NCBI GenBank assembly: GCA_032027125.1
Contig: JAVSMQ010000001.1
Coordinates: forward strand, 1,938,556 to 2,002,555
Direction: 5' to 3'
Length of the DNA stretch: 64,000 bases
Source: JANJTB01 sp032027125
Lineage (GTDB): Bacteria; Bacteroidota; Ignavibacteria; Kapaibacteriales; UBA2268
The position numbers and the translations under genes are program-made. Under the pieces are notes generated by a model. That model saw only the letters and a program-made list of their open reading frames with translations. It had not been told where the DNA came from and did not search any database. Positions 8,827-18,060 of this stretch are shown piece after piece. Each line of letters starts with the position of its first letter. The first letter of the stretch is position 1.

Positions 8827-8834
8827 TATATTTG
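8827..8834 (+). promoter_or_regulatory. Candidate -7 promoter element
   Basis: TATATTTG matches TAnnTTTG and lies about 75 bases before the lipoprotein start at 8909. A TTTG at 8809-8812 is upstream, but its spacing (14 bases) is shorter than usual. Confidence 0.35.
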
Positions 8835-8908
8835 TATGTTGAAAATTGAAAATTTGTAATAAAAAAAAGAATTGTTTAACTTTTAAAAAATATTGGAGTA
8901 GAGTCATC

Positions 8909-9940
8909 ATGAAGAAATTAACTATGTTACTTATGTTAACCGCTCTGGCAGGAATTATCCTGATATCATGCGGAAAAAGCGGAGGCGACCCCGTTCCGGT
9001 CGAAAGCCTTGCAACATTTACAGATGATGCAACCGGTTTTTCAATCAAATATCCTTCAAACTGGATTAAAAACAGCGCCCAGGGTCTCAGATTTGTTGTG
9101 TTTTCGAGTGAACAAGGCAAAAAGCGTTTCAACAAATACGACACAGAAGGTTTTCCGGTAGCAAAAATTGATATCATTGCTACGGATATGAAAGACGGTA
9201 TGACACTTGATTCAATTATCAAAATGTCAAAAATTTTCGGTGCTGAAGTTTATGAAACTGCGGATGCAACTATTGACGGTGTGCAGGGTAAAAAACTGCT
9301 TTACTCATTTCCGCTCAGCGATGGAATGTTTAACGGTATGATGTTCTTTGCTGCAAAAGATACAGCAAAGGCAACAGTTGTCACAATCGAATGTTTTGGC
9401 GACAGCTACGAAACTTACAAATCATCATTTGATGAAATAATCGCATCTATTAAACTTGCAAAAGCGCCCGCACCAAAGAAAATTGATACTGTATTCCAGA
9501 CAGAAGAAGCTCTTCCGCCATCTAATGTTCTTGAGCCTCGCGGCGGAGACGGATTCACGATTAATATTCCCGATAATTTCAAGGCTGAGAATATCGGCAA
9601 GGCTGCTACAGCTTTGCGTGCATGGAGCTTCCTCGGCGACCGCCGCGGCGACAGTTTCATCAAAGTAGAAACTTTCGATGCTTCAAATCAAAAGGATTTG
9701 AAAAAAATCGTTGACGAAAACAAAGCCAGCTTTGGTAATGCAACTCCAAAACAAACTACTCTCGGCGGACAGTCTGCATATCTGCTTGAATATTCACCTT
9801 CGAAATCTGTCAGGGGAAAAGTTTGGTTTGCTCTTAAAGGTACAAAAATGTACCGCGTAACAATAAACTGGTTTACAGGAGAAGAAAAAGACTTCAAGCC
9901 GGTATTTGATAAATCCGTTGCTTCTTTTAAATTCGAATAA
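8909..9940 (+). CDS. Lipoprotein with two PsbP-like domains
   Basis: I place the start at ATG 8909 (343 residues) because it is preceded by GGAGTAG and begins a clean lipoprotein signal (MKKLTMLLMLTALAG...LISCGKS), which would anchor it by the Cys. The mature part has two related halves of about 140 residues. Each opens with GFSIKYPSNW- or GFTINIPDNF-like strands and ends with a segment like ESYKSSFDEIIASIKL or KDFKPVFDKSVASFKF. This layout matches the PsbP/MOG1/DUF1795-type fold found in bacterial lipoproteins of unknown role. It is followed directly by an intrinsic terminator, so it is probably a single-gene transcript. Confidence 0.75.
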   Translation: MKKLTMLLMLTALAGIILISCGKSGGDPVPVESLATFTDDATGFSIKYPSNWIKNSAQGLRFVVFSSEQGKKRFNKYDTEGFPVAKIDIIATDMKDGMTLDSIIKMSKIFGAEVYETADATIDGVQGKKLLYSFPLSDGMFNGMMFFAAKDTAKATVVTIECFGDSYETYKSSFDEIIASIKLAKAPAPKKIDTVFQTEEALPPSNVLEPRGGDGFTINIPDNFKAENIGKAATALRAWSFLGDRRGDSFIKVETFDASNQKDLKKIVDENKASFGNATPKQTTLGGQSAYLLEYSPSKSVRGKVWFALKGTKMYRVTINWFTGEEKDFKPVFDKSVASFKFE

Positions 9941-9962
9941 TCATTATTTTTGACTAAATATC

Positions 9963-9999
9963 AACCCTCATATAATTAGTTTTGTATGAGGGTTTTTTT
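9963..9999 (+). terminator. Rho-independent terminator
   Basis: AACCCTCATA (9963-9972) pairs perfectly with TATGAGGGTT (9985-9994), followed by a run of seven T. It lies 22 bases after the lipoprotein stop. Confidence 0.9.
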
Positions 10000-10000
10000 A

Positions 10001-10087
10001 ATGCTGAATGATGAGTTCTGAATGATGAATGCTGAGTTCTGAATGATGAGTTCATCTTTCAGCATTCAGAATTCAGCATTCAGAATT
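10001..10087. repeat. TTCTGAATGATGA-type short repeats forming a hairpin
   Basis: Direct copies of GAATGATGA(G/A)TTCTGA run to about 10050. They are followed by inverted copies (TTCAGCATTCAGAATTCAGC) up to 10087, so the block can fold back on itself. A related block of TTCTGGATGATGAA copies lies at 61594-61640. Confidence 0.75.
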
Positions 10088-10090
10088 GTT

Positions 10091-10213
10091 TCCCAACTCT
10101 GTAAGAGTGCCCAGTTTGTAGAATAACAATCCCACCCCAGAAACCAAAATACCCAACTCCGTTAGGAGTGAACTGATAGTAGAAAAAGTATAGCCGACGG
10201 AAACCACAAATCT
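10091..10213. repeat. 60-bp direct repeats, member of a dispersed family
   Basis: Two imperfect units start at 10091 and 10151 with CCCAACTC(T/C)GT and AGAGTG or GGAGTG, followed by a shared TAGTAGAA-like block. The end of the second unit (10181-10213, including CCGACGGAAACCACAAAT) matches 44692-44735 downstream of the giant secreted protein, so the sequence is dispersed in the genome. No coding function is convincing. Confidence 0.65.
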
Positions 10214-10341
10214 TCAACCCCGGCTCAATAGCCATTGATTTAAAAATAAATGTGGGATTAAGCAATAAGTTTACATTTCAATAAGCTATATTGTATAATT
10301 ATCAATGAAAATTAATTTTGTAATATTAAAAATAATAATTT

Positions 10342-11362
10342 AACGTGAGTTCGATATAAGAGCTTAAATTAACAATAAATTTGAATCAAATTTGCACTGA
10401 ATTTTCAGAGACGGTTTTTTAGGCAAGAACATATAAGCTGTTAATCCGGAAAAGAGGTTCATTATCAGTTTACAGGACTACGGTGTCTTGTATGGTCTAT
10501 TTGACAGATGTTTTTCAGTTCATCATTGACCGATTCAATTAATGCTCTTTTCCTCAGCATTAATCTGTCAAAAAAGGTCATCACCTTTCCTTTCATGTTT
10601 TTTTTCAATTTTGTTATCAATTCTTTTCCGTCTTCAAACAGAAACTCAAATAAAGTCTGACTGATATAGCCTTTATCTGCATGAATTTTACCTAATATAT
10701 CCTTAGTCATATCTTTGAGCAGGTCGATGTTCCTATCGTCAACATTTCCTTTTTTGATACCAAAAGACAGCAGTTCTCCTTTTTCATTGATTATCAGATG
10801 AAGTTTAAATCCATAAAACCATCCGATAGTTGTTTTGCCGCGTTCGGCCAGTCCCTTGAAAACTTTATTTTGATGAATCCTTTTATTGTGGCAAACAGCC
10901 AGGTGCGTTGAATCTAAAAACGATATACCTGTGACTTTTTCTTTGCATTCCAATTTCAAAAAAAGTATCATTGGAATCAATGCTTGACGCATTAGTTCAA
11001 CCATTCTGTTGTAACTGACACAACGAGGGAAGGCAGGGCGCATAACCTGACAGATTTGGAATAAATAAAAATGTTTGAAATCTCTGTAGTTTGATAAATG
11101 AAACAGAACCATGATTGTCATTATTTCACTTAAACTTAACCTCGAAGGCTTTTGACGGTGTTTTTTGCTGTCAGATAAATTTTTGCCTCTGACAAATAAT
11201 AATGAAATTTCTTTGCAAAAATCATCTATTTTGCTGTATATTTGTAATACATGCAAGTCATTATGTTGCATGGAAAATCTCCTCTTTTTTATTTTTATGC
11301 TGCAACACAAAATTAAGGGAGATTTTTTTTATTCCAAATAATTCTTATATCGAACTCACGTT
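10342..11362 (-). mobile_element. IS982-family insertion sequence, about 1.02 kb
   Basis: The ends carry 20-bp perfect terminal inverted repeats: AACGTGAGTTCGATATAAGA at 10342-10361 and its complement at 11343-11362. The single transposase gene and the total length fit the IS982 family. Flanks are AT-rich (AATT on both sides), so a target duplication cannot be assigned with certainty. The element sits between the lipoprotein/repeat block and pth. Its transposase is frameshifted, so this copy may not move by itself. Confidence 0.9.
10364..11271 (-). pseudogene. IS982-family transposase, frameshifted near the C-terminus
   Basis: The start is ATG 11271, with AGGAGA about 7 bases upstream. The DDE blocks are visible: ISFLDSTHL (first Asp), GFKLHLIINEKGELL, IHADKGYIS (second Asp), and RALIESVNDELKNI (Glu). 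The open frame stops at 10465 right after HTRHRSPVN. Reading on in the -1 frame gives NLFSGLTAYMFLPKKPSLK and ends at 10364-10366. That is the C-terminal tail expected for IS982 transposases after HRSPVN. One base has therefore been lost, or a -1 frameshift is used. The main frame alone yields 268 residues containing all catalytic residues. Programmed frameshifting is not a usual feature of IS982, so I call it a disrupted gene. Confidence 0.85.
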
Positions 11363-11409
11363 AATTAAGAAAAGTCTAAAATTAATTTCGTATTACTCAG
11401 CCATGATTC

Positions 11410-12015
11410 TCAAGTAGTTTCGGATTCATCCAACTTCTCTGTATTGACAATCTGCATAGCTTTGCTTAAACCAAATGTTATAAGAGTCTCAACAGCATCT
11501 GCGGCTTTCGCAATCATTTTATTTACTTCAAATGTTTGATTCGAATGAAATTCACTAAGGACAAAATCCACCATATTTCCGGATTCAAAATCTTTGTCTA
11601 TGCCGCATCGCAATCTCAGGAAATGTATAGTATCCAATTTCTCGATTATTGAACCGATTCCGTTATGACCACCGTCCGAACCGCCGGCACGCAAATGTAC
11701 TTTTCCAATCGGAAAATTGATTTCATCATGAATTACAAGAAGCCTTTCTGTAGGAATGTCATATTTATCCAATATGCGTTTAATCGGCTCGCCTGAGTTA
11801 TTCATGAAAATATTCGGTTTTATCACAACAAGATTACTATCATGAATATTCATCTGAAAGGAATTGAAATACATGCTGTGAGTAAACTCTTTATTAAATT
11901 TCTCTGCTATTTGGTCCAGCACCATCCAGCCTATATTGTGTCTTGTTTTTTCGTAAACCGGTCCGGGATTTCCCAAACCTGCAATCAACCAATCAATTTT
12001 ATTGCTGCCAAGCAT
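11410..12015 (-). CDS. pth: Peptidyl-tRNA hydrolase
   Basis: This is a 201-residue cytosolic esterase that releases tRNA from prematurely dropped peptidyl-tRNA. Motifs are AGLGNPGPVYEKTRHNIGW (Asn16 and the catalytic His26), KPNIFMNNSG, HDEINFPIGKVHLRAGGSDGGHNG (Asp97 and the substrate-binding Gly-rich loop), and a helical C-terminus. Asn16, His26 and Asp97 correspond to Asn10, His20 and Asp93 of the E. coli enzyme. It is slightly longer than typical. It stands alone; the 667-bp AT-rich region to its 5' side carries no gene. Confidence 0.96.
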   Translation of the reverse strand: MLGSNKIDWLIAGLGNPGPVYEKTRHNIGWMVLDQIAEKFNKEFTHSMYFNSFQMNIHDSNLVVIKPNIFMNNSGEPIKRILDKYDIPTERLLVIHDEINFPIGKVHLRAGGSDGGHNGIGSIIEKLDTIHFLRLRCGIDKDFESGNMVDFVLSEFHSNQTFEVNKMIAKAADAVETLITFGLSKAMQIVNTEKLDESETT

Positions 12016-12682
12016 TTCATTCTCGAATTAGTTTTATAAATTATCAAAAATATATACATATTGTTTATCAAACTTTGCTACAATTACAAATATAGATAAT
12101 ATTTTCATATAACAAATAAAAAATGGATAATAATGTAATAATTAATTATTTTTTAAAACTCACAATTTTGGGTTAATATTATAAACACATGATGTAATCT
12201 GTACAAAAGAAATATTTACAAAACATAATGATTAATATATATTCATCATTTTCTTATATATTATGCCTTATTAAATTAATATTCAAGTTAAAAAAAGTTA
12301 TATTATTACAAATTATTTTAGGGTGTATTCAAGTTTGATTTTTGCTGTTATATTTTTATAAGAAGTTATCAATAAAATCTCAATTTTAAACAGTTAAAAA
12401 TCCTTTCAGTTAAAATCGGATATTATTTTCAAAAACGGCATAATTTTGAGCATTTTAGAAAAATAATATTTTGAAATAAATAGAAAAAATATTAAATTAC
12501 ATCTTGGGACTTAAATAGACAGTAAAAAAGAATTATGAACGGGCTGATTAAATATATTGACTATGATGAGGATTCACAGAACCCTTTTAGGATAGTGATT
12601 TTCATTCTGATATACAGTCCGGTTTTTAAGCATTCTCTTAAATATTTTACTAATAAAAAATGGTATCAAAAGGAGTTCAATA
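12016..12682. other. AT-rich intergenic region
   Basis: This region separates the divergent pth and secreted-paralog genes and should hold promoters for both. I see no tRNA, terminator or tandem repeat. A short open frame at 12535-12756 overlaps the next gene's start, has no family features, and is not supported. Confidence 0.6.
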
Positions 12683-15259
12683 ATGAAAGTTTTTTACATA
12701 ATTTTTTTATTGCTTTTTGCAACATCAACTGCTTATGCTCAAAAGCATTTCAATAACTGGTATTTCGGGGATAGTGCCGGTGTTACTTTTAATACGGCAA
12801 GCGGGGAGCCAGAAGCTCTTTTAGATGGACAAATATTTACTTTAGAAGGTTGTTCTTCGATTTCGGACAGCAGCGGAAATCTGCTGTTTTATACTGATGG
12901 TGTAACAGTTTGGAATCGTTTGCATAAAGTAATGAAAAATGGAACCGGATTATTTGGTCATTTTTCATCTATGCAATCTGCTTTAATAGTACCTAAACCA
13001 AAATCAAATGGTATTTATTATATTTTTACCAATGATGCATGGGAAAATAATTTTGCTAAAGGCTTGAATTATTCTTTAGTTGATATGACTTTAGAAAATG
13101 GTTCTGGTGATGTCACTCAAAAAAATGTACATTTATTAGACAATAAATGTGAAAGTGTCACTGCGATTTCCCAAAAGAACGGCGATACAGTTTGGATTTT
13201 GAGTATGTATATAGAAAACCAGTGCTTTGCAGCTTATCTGCTTACAGAAAACGGACTAAACATCACACCAATCATAACACAGTTTGAAACCGGAGAAATG
13301 TTGTTTTATGGTTTATTAAAATTTTCACCATTAGGTAATAAAGTTGCAGCTATAAACAGTAAAGAAGAAATATTACTATTTGATTTTAGTATTTCTTCGG
13401 GAAAGATTAAAAATAAGATAATTATAAAACCTCATTTATTAGCTACTTTGATAAATGGTGGTCTTGAATTTTCTGATAATGGAACATTTCTTTATTTTAC
13501 ATCAAGAGGTTCTGAAGGTAACATTAGATATGTTCATCAGGTTGATATTTCTTCAAATAATGCTGAAGATATTATTCAATCAGAAAAACTAATTTTTCAA
13601 ATTGATGAAAAACAATTATTTGGAAATTTACAAATCGGACCAAATAAAAAAATATATCTTGCAGTTCTGGGAAAAAATCTTTCTGTAATCCATAATCCGA
13701 ATTTATCAGGAAGTGCATGTAATTTTGAATATGATGGATGCAAATTAAATGGAAAGATTTCAATGGCGGGATTACCTTCTGTAGTTCAGAATTCTATATT
13801 AGAAATTGATAAACAGGACTCAATTATAGTATGTGAAAAAGATTCGGTCTTTCTTTATTCACCATACTATGAAAATGCCGAATATGAATGGTCAGGTCCG
13901 AACGGCTTTATTTCATCTGCGAACAATCCGGTACTCCCAATTTCCAATCTTTCGATGAGCGGAGAATATAAGTATATTATCAGCAAAAATGGCAGTTCAA
14001 TTTCAAGCGGTTCAATTATTGTTGTAATAAATCCGCGTGAAAATATCCTGTTTTCGGATTTGACTGAAATTGTTTATTGCAATGATTCATTAGAACTTAA
14101 AGCAGTTGAGAAACCGGAAAAATGTGAGATTACATGGGTGGGGATTGATTCAAAAGAAAATACCGTAATTATCAGGAAAAGCGGAATTTATACGGTTTAT
14201 GTAAAAAATGAATTCGGATGTATTGATTCAGCAAGTGTATATGTTTATAAATTTGGAAGTAATATTTCAATTTACGAAAAAAGTCATAATTTCGGTTTAG
14301 TAAAAGCAGGGCAAATTGCAGAATTTAAATTTACTATCGAAAATAATGAATCAAGCGATATAACAGTGAAAGACATATTTATAAAAAATGAACCTGTTCA
14401 TTTTGAATTGCTCCACAACACATTACCGTTTGTAATTAAATCAAAAGAAAAAACTGAAATTAAAGTTAATTTTATTCCAAAATATGATATAAATATCTCA
14501 GACAGTATTGTTATAATATTTTCAGAACCATGTAATTTTACTGATTTTACAACACTTTCCGGCAGGGGAAAAGGCGAAATAATTGTGGATTTCTGGCTTC
14601 CTGATACTACTGCCGGTATAGGTACAGATAATTATTTACTTCCGGTAAATGTTCGATTGCGGGATAGCAGTAATTACAGCTTTAAGACAAATATCACTGC
14701 ACGAATCAAATTTTTAAGAACTTTATATAATGTTAATAATTTGACTTACGGTCAGTATTCTGTTGAAAAGCTAAAAGATTCGGCAGCATTTAATATTGAA
14801 TTTAATGATGTGATAATATCGGATGAGTTAAATAATATTTCTGATTTTGCCGGAAAAATATTATTTACGAATGATGGATTTACGAAAGTCAGAATCGAAA
14901 GTTTAGAATTTAGTACTCCGTATTTAATTCCTATTGCTAAAGACGGTTCAATAAAAACAAATGAAATCTGCAATCCCGACTTAAAAGGAATTAAAATCAG
15001 AGAAGGCACATTTCTGAGTTTGAAATATGATAATAATCAGGGTAATTCGGCAATTGCATACTGCGGCAGTGCAGGTGAATACAAATTCTCAATATATTCG
15101 ATTGCCGGCGAATTGCTGTATTCAACAAATTGGAATACTGATTTAAAAACTGAAAAGCATTTTGTTTTATCCGATATTATTACAAATTCAGGATTATATT
15201 TCGTAGTTTTGAACTCAGTTGATGGTATAGATTTGCAGAAAGTTACTGTAATTAAATGA
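12683..15259 (+). CDS. Secreted multidomain protein with T9SS-type C-terminal domain (paralog 1 of 3)
   Basis: This 858-residue protein has a signal peptide (residues 1-19, ending AYA-Q). Residues 20 to about 370 form a propeller-like domain opening with HFNNWYFGDSAGVTFN and TDGVTVWNR, a start common to large Bacteroidota surface proteins. Two immunoglobulin/PKD-like segments follow (YEWSGPNGFISS; CEITWVGIDSKENTV). Next come an ASH/DUF1573-like domain (HNFGLVKAGQIAEFKF) and a conserved block beginning WLPDTTAGIGTDN. The end is a sorting domain (KFSIYSIAGELLYSTNW ... GLYFVVLNSVDG). A good AAAGGAG site precedes ATG 12683. It is probably exported by T9SS and surface-attached. The next two genes are paralogs spaced by exactly 10 bases each. 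Confidence 0.85.
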   Translation: MKVFYIIFLLLFATSTAYAQKHFNNWYFGDSAGVTFNTASGEPEALLDGQIFTLEGCSSISDSSGNLLFYTDGVTVWNRLHKVMKNGTGLFGHFSSMQSALIVPKPKSNGIYYIFTNDAWENNFAKGLNYSLVDMTLENGSGDVTQKNVHLLDNKCESVTAISQKNGDTVWILSMYIENQCFAAYLLTENGLNITPIITQFETGEMLFYGLLKFSPLGNKVAAINSKEEILLFDFSISSGKIKNKIIIKPHLLATLINGGLEFSDNGTFLYFTSRGSEGNIRYVHQVDISSNNAEDIIQSEKLIFQIDEKQLFGNLQIGPNKKIYLAVLGKNLSVIHNPNLSGSACNFEYDGCKLNGKISMAGLPSVVQNSILEIDKQDSIIVCEKDSVFLYSPYYENAEYEWSGPNGFISSANNPVLPISNLSMSGEYKYIISKNGSSISSGSIIVVINPRENILFSDLTEIVYCNDSLELKAVEKPEKCEITWVGIDSKENTVIIRKSGIYTVYVKNEFGCIDSASVYVYKFGSNISIYEKSHNFGLVKAGQIAEFKFTIENNESSDITVKDIFIKNEPVHFELLHNTLPFVIKSKEKTEIKVNFIPKYDINISDSIVIIFSEPCNFTDFTTLSGRGKGEIIVDFWLPDTTAGIGTDNYLLPVNVRLRDSSNYSFKTNITARIKFLRTLYNVNNLTYGQYSVEKLKDSAAFNIEFNDVIISDELNNISDFAGKILFTNDGFTKVRIESLEFSTPYLIPIAKDGSIKTNEICNPDLKGIKIREGTFLSLKYDNNQGNSAIAYCGSAGEYKFSIYSIAGELLYSTNWNTDLKTEKHFVLSDIITNSGLYFVVLNSVDGIDLQKVTVIK

Positions 15260-15269
15260 TGGTGAATAA

Positions 15270-18050
15270 ATGAAATATTATTACATGCTAATCTTATTGA
15301 TGATTTTAATTGGAAGCAGTAATTTGTCAGCTCAAAAGCATTTCAATAACTGGTATTTCGGAGATAAAGCCGGAATTACTTTTAATACCGCAACCGGAGA
15401 GCCTGAAGCACTTATTGACGGTGTTATGGATACAAATGAGGGATGTTCGGTATTATCCGACAGCAACGGCGCTCTGTTATTCTATACAGACGGCAGAACT
15501 GTTTGGAATAAATTTCATCAGGTGATGAAAAACGGTACAGGTTTACCCGGTCACTCATCATCAACACAGTCGGCATTGATTGTCCCCAAGCCCGGTTCAG
15601 AATATATTTATTTTATATTTACAAATGATGCAAGTGAGAATCAATTTGCTTATGGATTCAATTACTCAATAGTTGATTTAAATTTAGAAAATGGTTTGGG
15701 TGCAGTTACTCAAAAAAATGTTCATTTATTAAATAACGAATGTGAAAGATTAGCTGCTGTTACACATAGCAATGGAAGGGATATATGGGTTGTGATACAG
15801 GATATTGACAAACAGATTTTTGCAGCTTATTTACTTACTGATAAAGGATTAGATATAATTCCGGTTAATAGTCCTACGAAAATTGCAATCCAGCAAAGTC
15901 AGGCAGGTGTACTTAAATTTTCTCCGGACGGTAAGAAACTCGTTTGCACTCATTATAAAATTGGAAATATTCTTTTGTATGATTTTGATAAAAACAACGG
16001 TCTTATCAGTAATGAAGTGTCAATTCTTGTTGACACAAAATTAAATCCTGAAATTTATGGAGCTGAATTTTCTGATAACGGACAGTTTTTATATATAAGT
16101 TCAAATTTAAGCCTGTTTCAATTCGATATTTCTTCAAATAATAAAAATACTATACAAAATTCACGGCAAATAATCTTTAGTCCAAAATTGAATAATCATT
16201 TGTGGGCAATGGAAATGGGACCCAACAAAAAGATTTATATTGCAACTCAGAAGGCTTTTCTTTCAGTTATACACGAACCGAATAAAGCGGGGTTGGCATG
16301 TAATCTTAAAATTGATGATGTGGATTTACTCGGCAGGAAGTCTATCTATGGATTGCCGGATATTATAAAAAATTATGTACGTTCAATTGTTACTAATGAC
16401 AGTTTAACAGCATGTCAGGGAGATAGTGTATTCTTTAATCCGCCGTATATCGAAGGAGCAGAGTATGAATGGTCAGGTCCTGAAGGATTTACTTCGACTG
16501 CTCAGAATCCAATACTGATTTCACCGGATGTTAAGATGGGCGGGGAATATAAATATATAATCAAAAAAGCCGGTGCATTTATTTCAAGCGGTTCAGTGCA
16601 TGTAAAAATACTTCCGCGGAGAAAAATCCTATTTTCCGATTTGAAAGATATTATGGTTTGTCAGGATTCATTAGAACTTAGTGCAGTTGAGTTTCCGGTC
16701 GGATGTGATATTTCATGGACAGGAATTAATTCTAAAGAAAATACAGTAATTATCAGAAAAAGCGGCAAATATTCGGTTTATATCGTAAATGAGAACGGAT
16801 GCCGCGATTCTGCAGCAATAAATGTTAGGATTAAAGAATCTCCCAAATTACAGATAATCGGGAAAAATTCATTATGCAAAGACGATATTATTATTCTATC
16901 GGCAAATTATGATTTCCCTGAATATTTTTGGTCAACAGGCGATACAACTAAAGAAATTTCTGTTAATAAAAAGGGATATTATTACCTTCTGAGCACAGAT
17001 TCAAACGGATGTAAGGATTCAACGGGAAAATTTATTTCGTCTTTTGGAAGCAGTATTATATTTTCAGATAAATTGAATAATTACGGTTTGGTCAAGTCCG
17101 GCAATCTTGCAGAATTTACTTTTACTATCGAAAATAAGGAACTGCAGGATGTGACAATTCAGGAAATTTATATCAAAAATAATCCTTTGCATTTCGATTT
17201 GGTTCATCCCGTATTGCCATTCATGATTAATTCAAAAGGAAAAATAAATATCACGGTTAATTTCATTCCTAAATTTGAAACGAATTTTGCCGATAGTCTG
17301 GTTATCGTTTACTCAGAACCCTGCAATATTACCGAATATGTTAAGCTTACCGCACGAAGCGAAGGCGAAATTCTTGTTGATTTCTGGCTTCCGGATACCA
17401 CTGCCGGTATAGGTGCAGATAATTTTTTACTACCTGTAAATGTTCGATTGCGTGATAGCAGTAATCATAGCTTTAAAACAAATATCACTGCACGAATCAA
17501 ATTTTTAAGAAATTTATATAATGTTGATAATTTAACTTTCGGTCAGTATTCTGTTGAAAAACTAAAAGATTCGGCGGCATTTAATATTGAATTTAATGAT
17601 GTTATAATATCTGATGAGTTAAATAAAATTTCTGATTTTACCGGAAAGATATTATTTACGAATGAAGGATTTACTAAAGTCAGAATAGAAAGTTTAGAAT
17701 TTAGTACTCCGTATTTAATTCCAAATGCTAAAGACGGTTCAATAAAAACTAATGAAATCTGCAATCCTGACTTAAAAGGTATTAAAATCAGAGAAGGTAC
17801 ATTTCTGAGTTTGAAATATGACAGAATTCAGGGCAATTCGGCAATTGCTTACTGCGGCAGTGCAGGTAATTACAAATTCTCAATTTTTACAATTGCAGGT
17901 GAAATGCTGTATTCAACAAATTGGCAAACAGATTCAAAAACTGAAAAGCATTTTGAATTATCAGAAATAATTACAAATTCCGGATTATATTTTATAGTTT
18001 TGAACTCCGTTGATGGAATTGATTTGCAGAAAGTTACTTTAATAAAATAA
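15270..18050 (+). CDS. Secreted multidomain protein with T9SS-type C-terminal domain (paralog 2 of 3)
   Basis: This 926-residue protein is built like the preceding gene: signal peptide ending LSA-Q, a WYFGDKAGITFN propeller start, Ig/PKD-like segments (YEWSGPEGFTS; CDISWTGINSKENTV), an ASH-like domain (NYGLVKSGNLAEFTF) and a T9SS C-terminal domain. It is about 68 residues longer because of an extra Ig-like unit around residues 520-595 (FPEYFWSTGDTTKEISV), a unit also found in paralog 3. From WLPDTTAGIGADN to the stop it is very similar to paralog 1 at the DNA level, clearly more than the N-terminal halves are. That suggests gene conversion or a recent partial duplication. GGTGA precedes the start; the gap to the previous stop is 10 bases. 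Confidence 0.85.
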   Translation: MKYYYMLILLMILIGSSNLSAQKHFNNWYFGDKAGITFNTATGEPEALIDGVMDTNEGCSVLSDSNGALLFYTDGRTVWNKFHQVMKNGTGLPGHSSSTQSALIVPKPGSEYIYFIFTNDASENQFAYGFNYSIVDLNLENGLGAVTQKNVHLLNNECERLAAVTHSNGRDIWVVIQDIDKQIFAAYLLTDKGLDIIPVNSPTKIAIQQSQAGVLKFSPDGKKLVCTHYKIGNILLYDFDKNNGLISNEVSILVDTKLNPEIYGAEFSDNGQFLYISSNLSLFQFDISSNNKNTIQNSRQIIFSPKLNNHLWAMEMGPNKKIYIATQKAFLSVIHEPNKAGLACNLKIDDVDLLGRKSIYGLPDIIKNYVRSIVTNDSLTACQGDSVFFNPPYIEGAEYEWSGPEGFTSTAQNPILISPDVKMGGEYKYIIKKAGAFISSGSVHVKILPRRKILFSDLKDIMVCQDSLELSAVEFPVGCDISWTGINSKENTVIIRKSGKYSVYIVNENGCRDSAAINVRIKESPKLQIIGKNSLCKDDIIILSANYDFPEYFWSTGDTTKEISVNKKGYYYLLSTDSNGCKDSTGKFISSFGSSIIFSDKLNNYGLVKSGNLAEFTFTIENKELQDVTIQEIYIKNNPLHFDLVHPVLPFMINSKGKINITVNFIPKFETNFADSLVIVYSEPCNITEYVKLTARSEGEILVDFWLPDTTAGIGADNFLLPVNVRLRDSSNHSFKTNITARIKFLRNLYNVDNLTFGQYSVEKLKDSAAFNIEFNDVIISDELNKISDFTGKILFTNEGFTKVRIESLEFSTPYLIPNAKDGSIKTNEICNPDLKGIKIREGTFLSLKYDRIQGNSAIAYCGSAGNYKFSIFTIAGEMLYSTNWQTDSKTEKHFELSEIITNSGLYFIVLNSVDGIDLQKVTLIK

Positions 18051-18060
18051 AGGTGAAAAA

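Noticed and set aside
10080..10265. 61-residue open frame in the 60-bp repeats
   Set aside because: It lies in dispersed repeat DNA and has no signal for translation.
10336..11370. Target-site duplication around the IS982 element
   Set aside because: AATT-rich flanks on both sides make any short match meaningless.
12535..12756. Short open frame before the first secreted paralog
   Set aside because: It overlaps the start of a well-supported gene in another frame and has no recognisable features.
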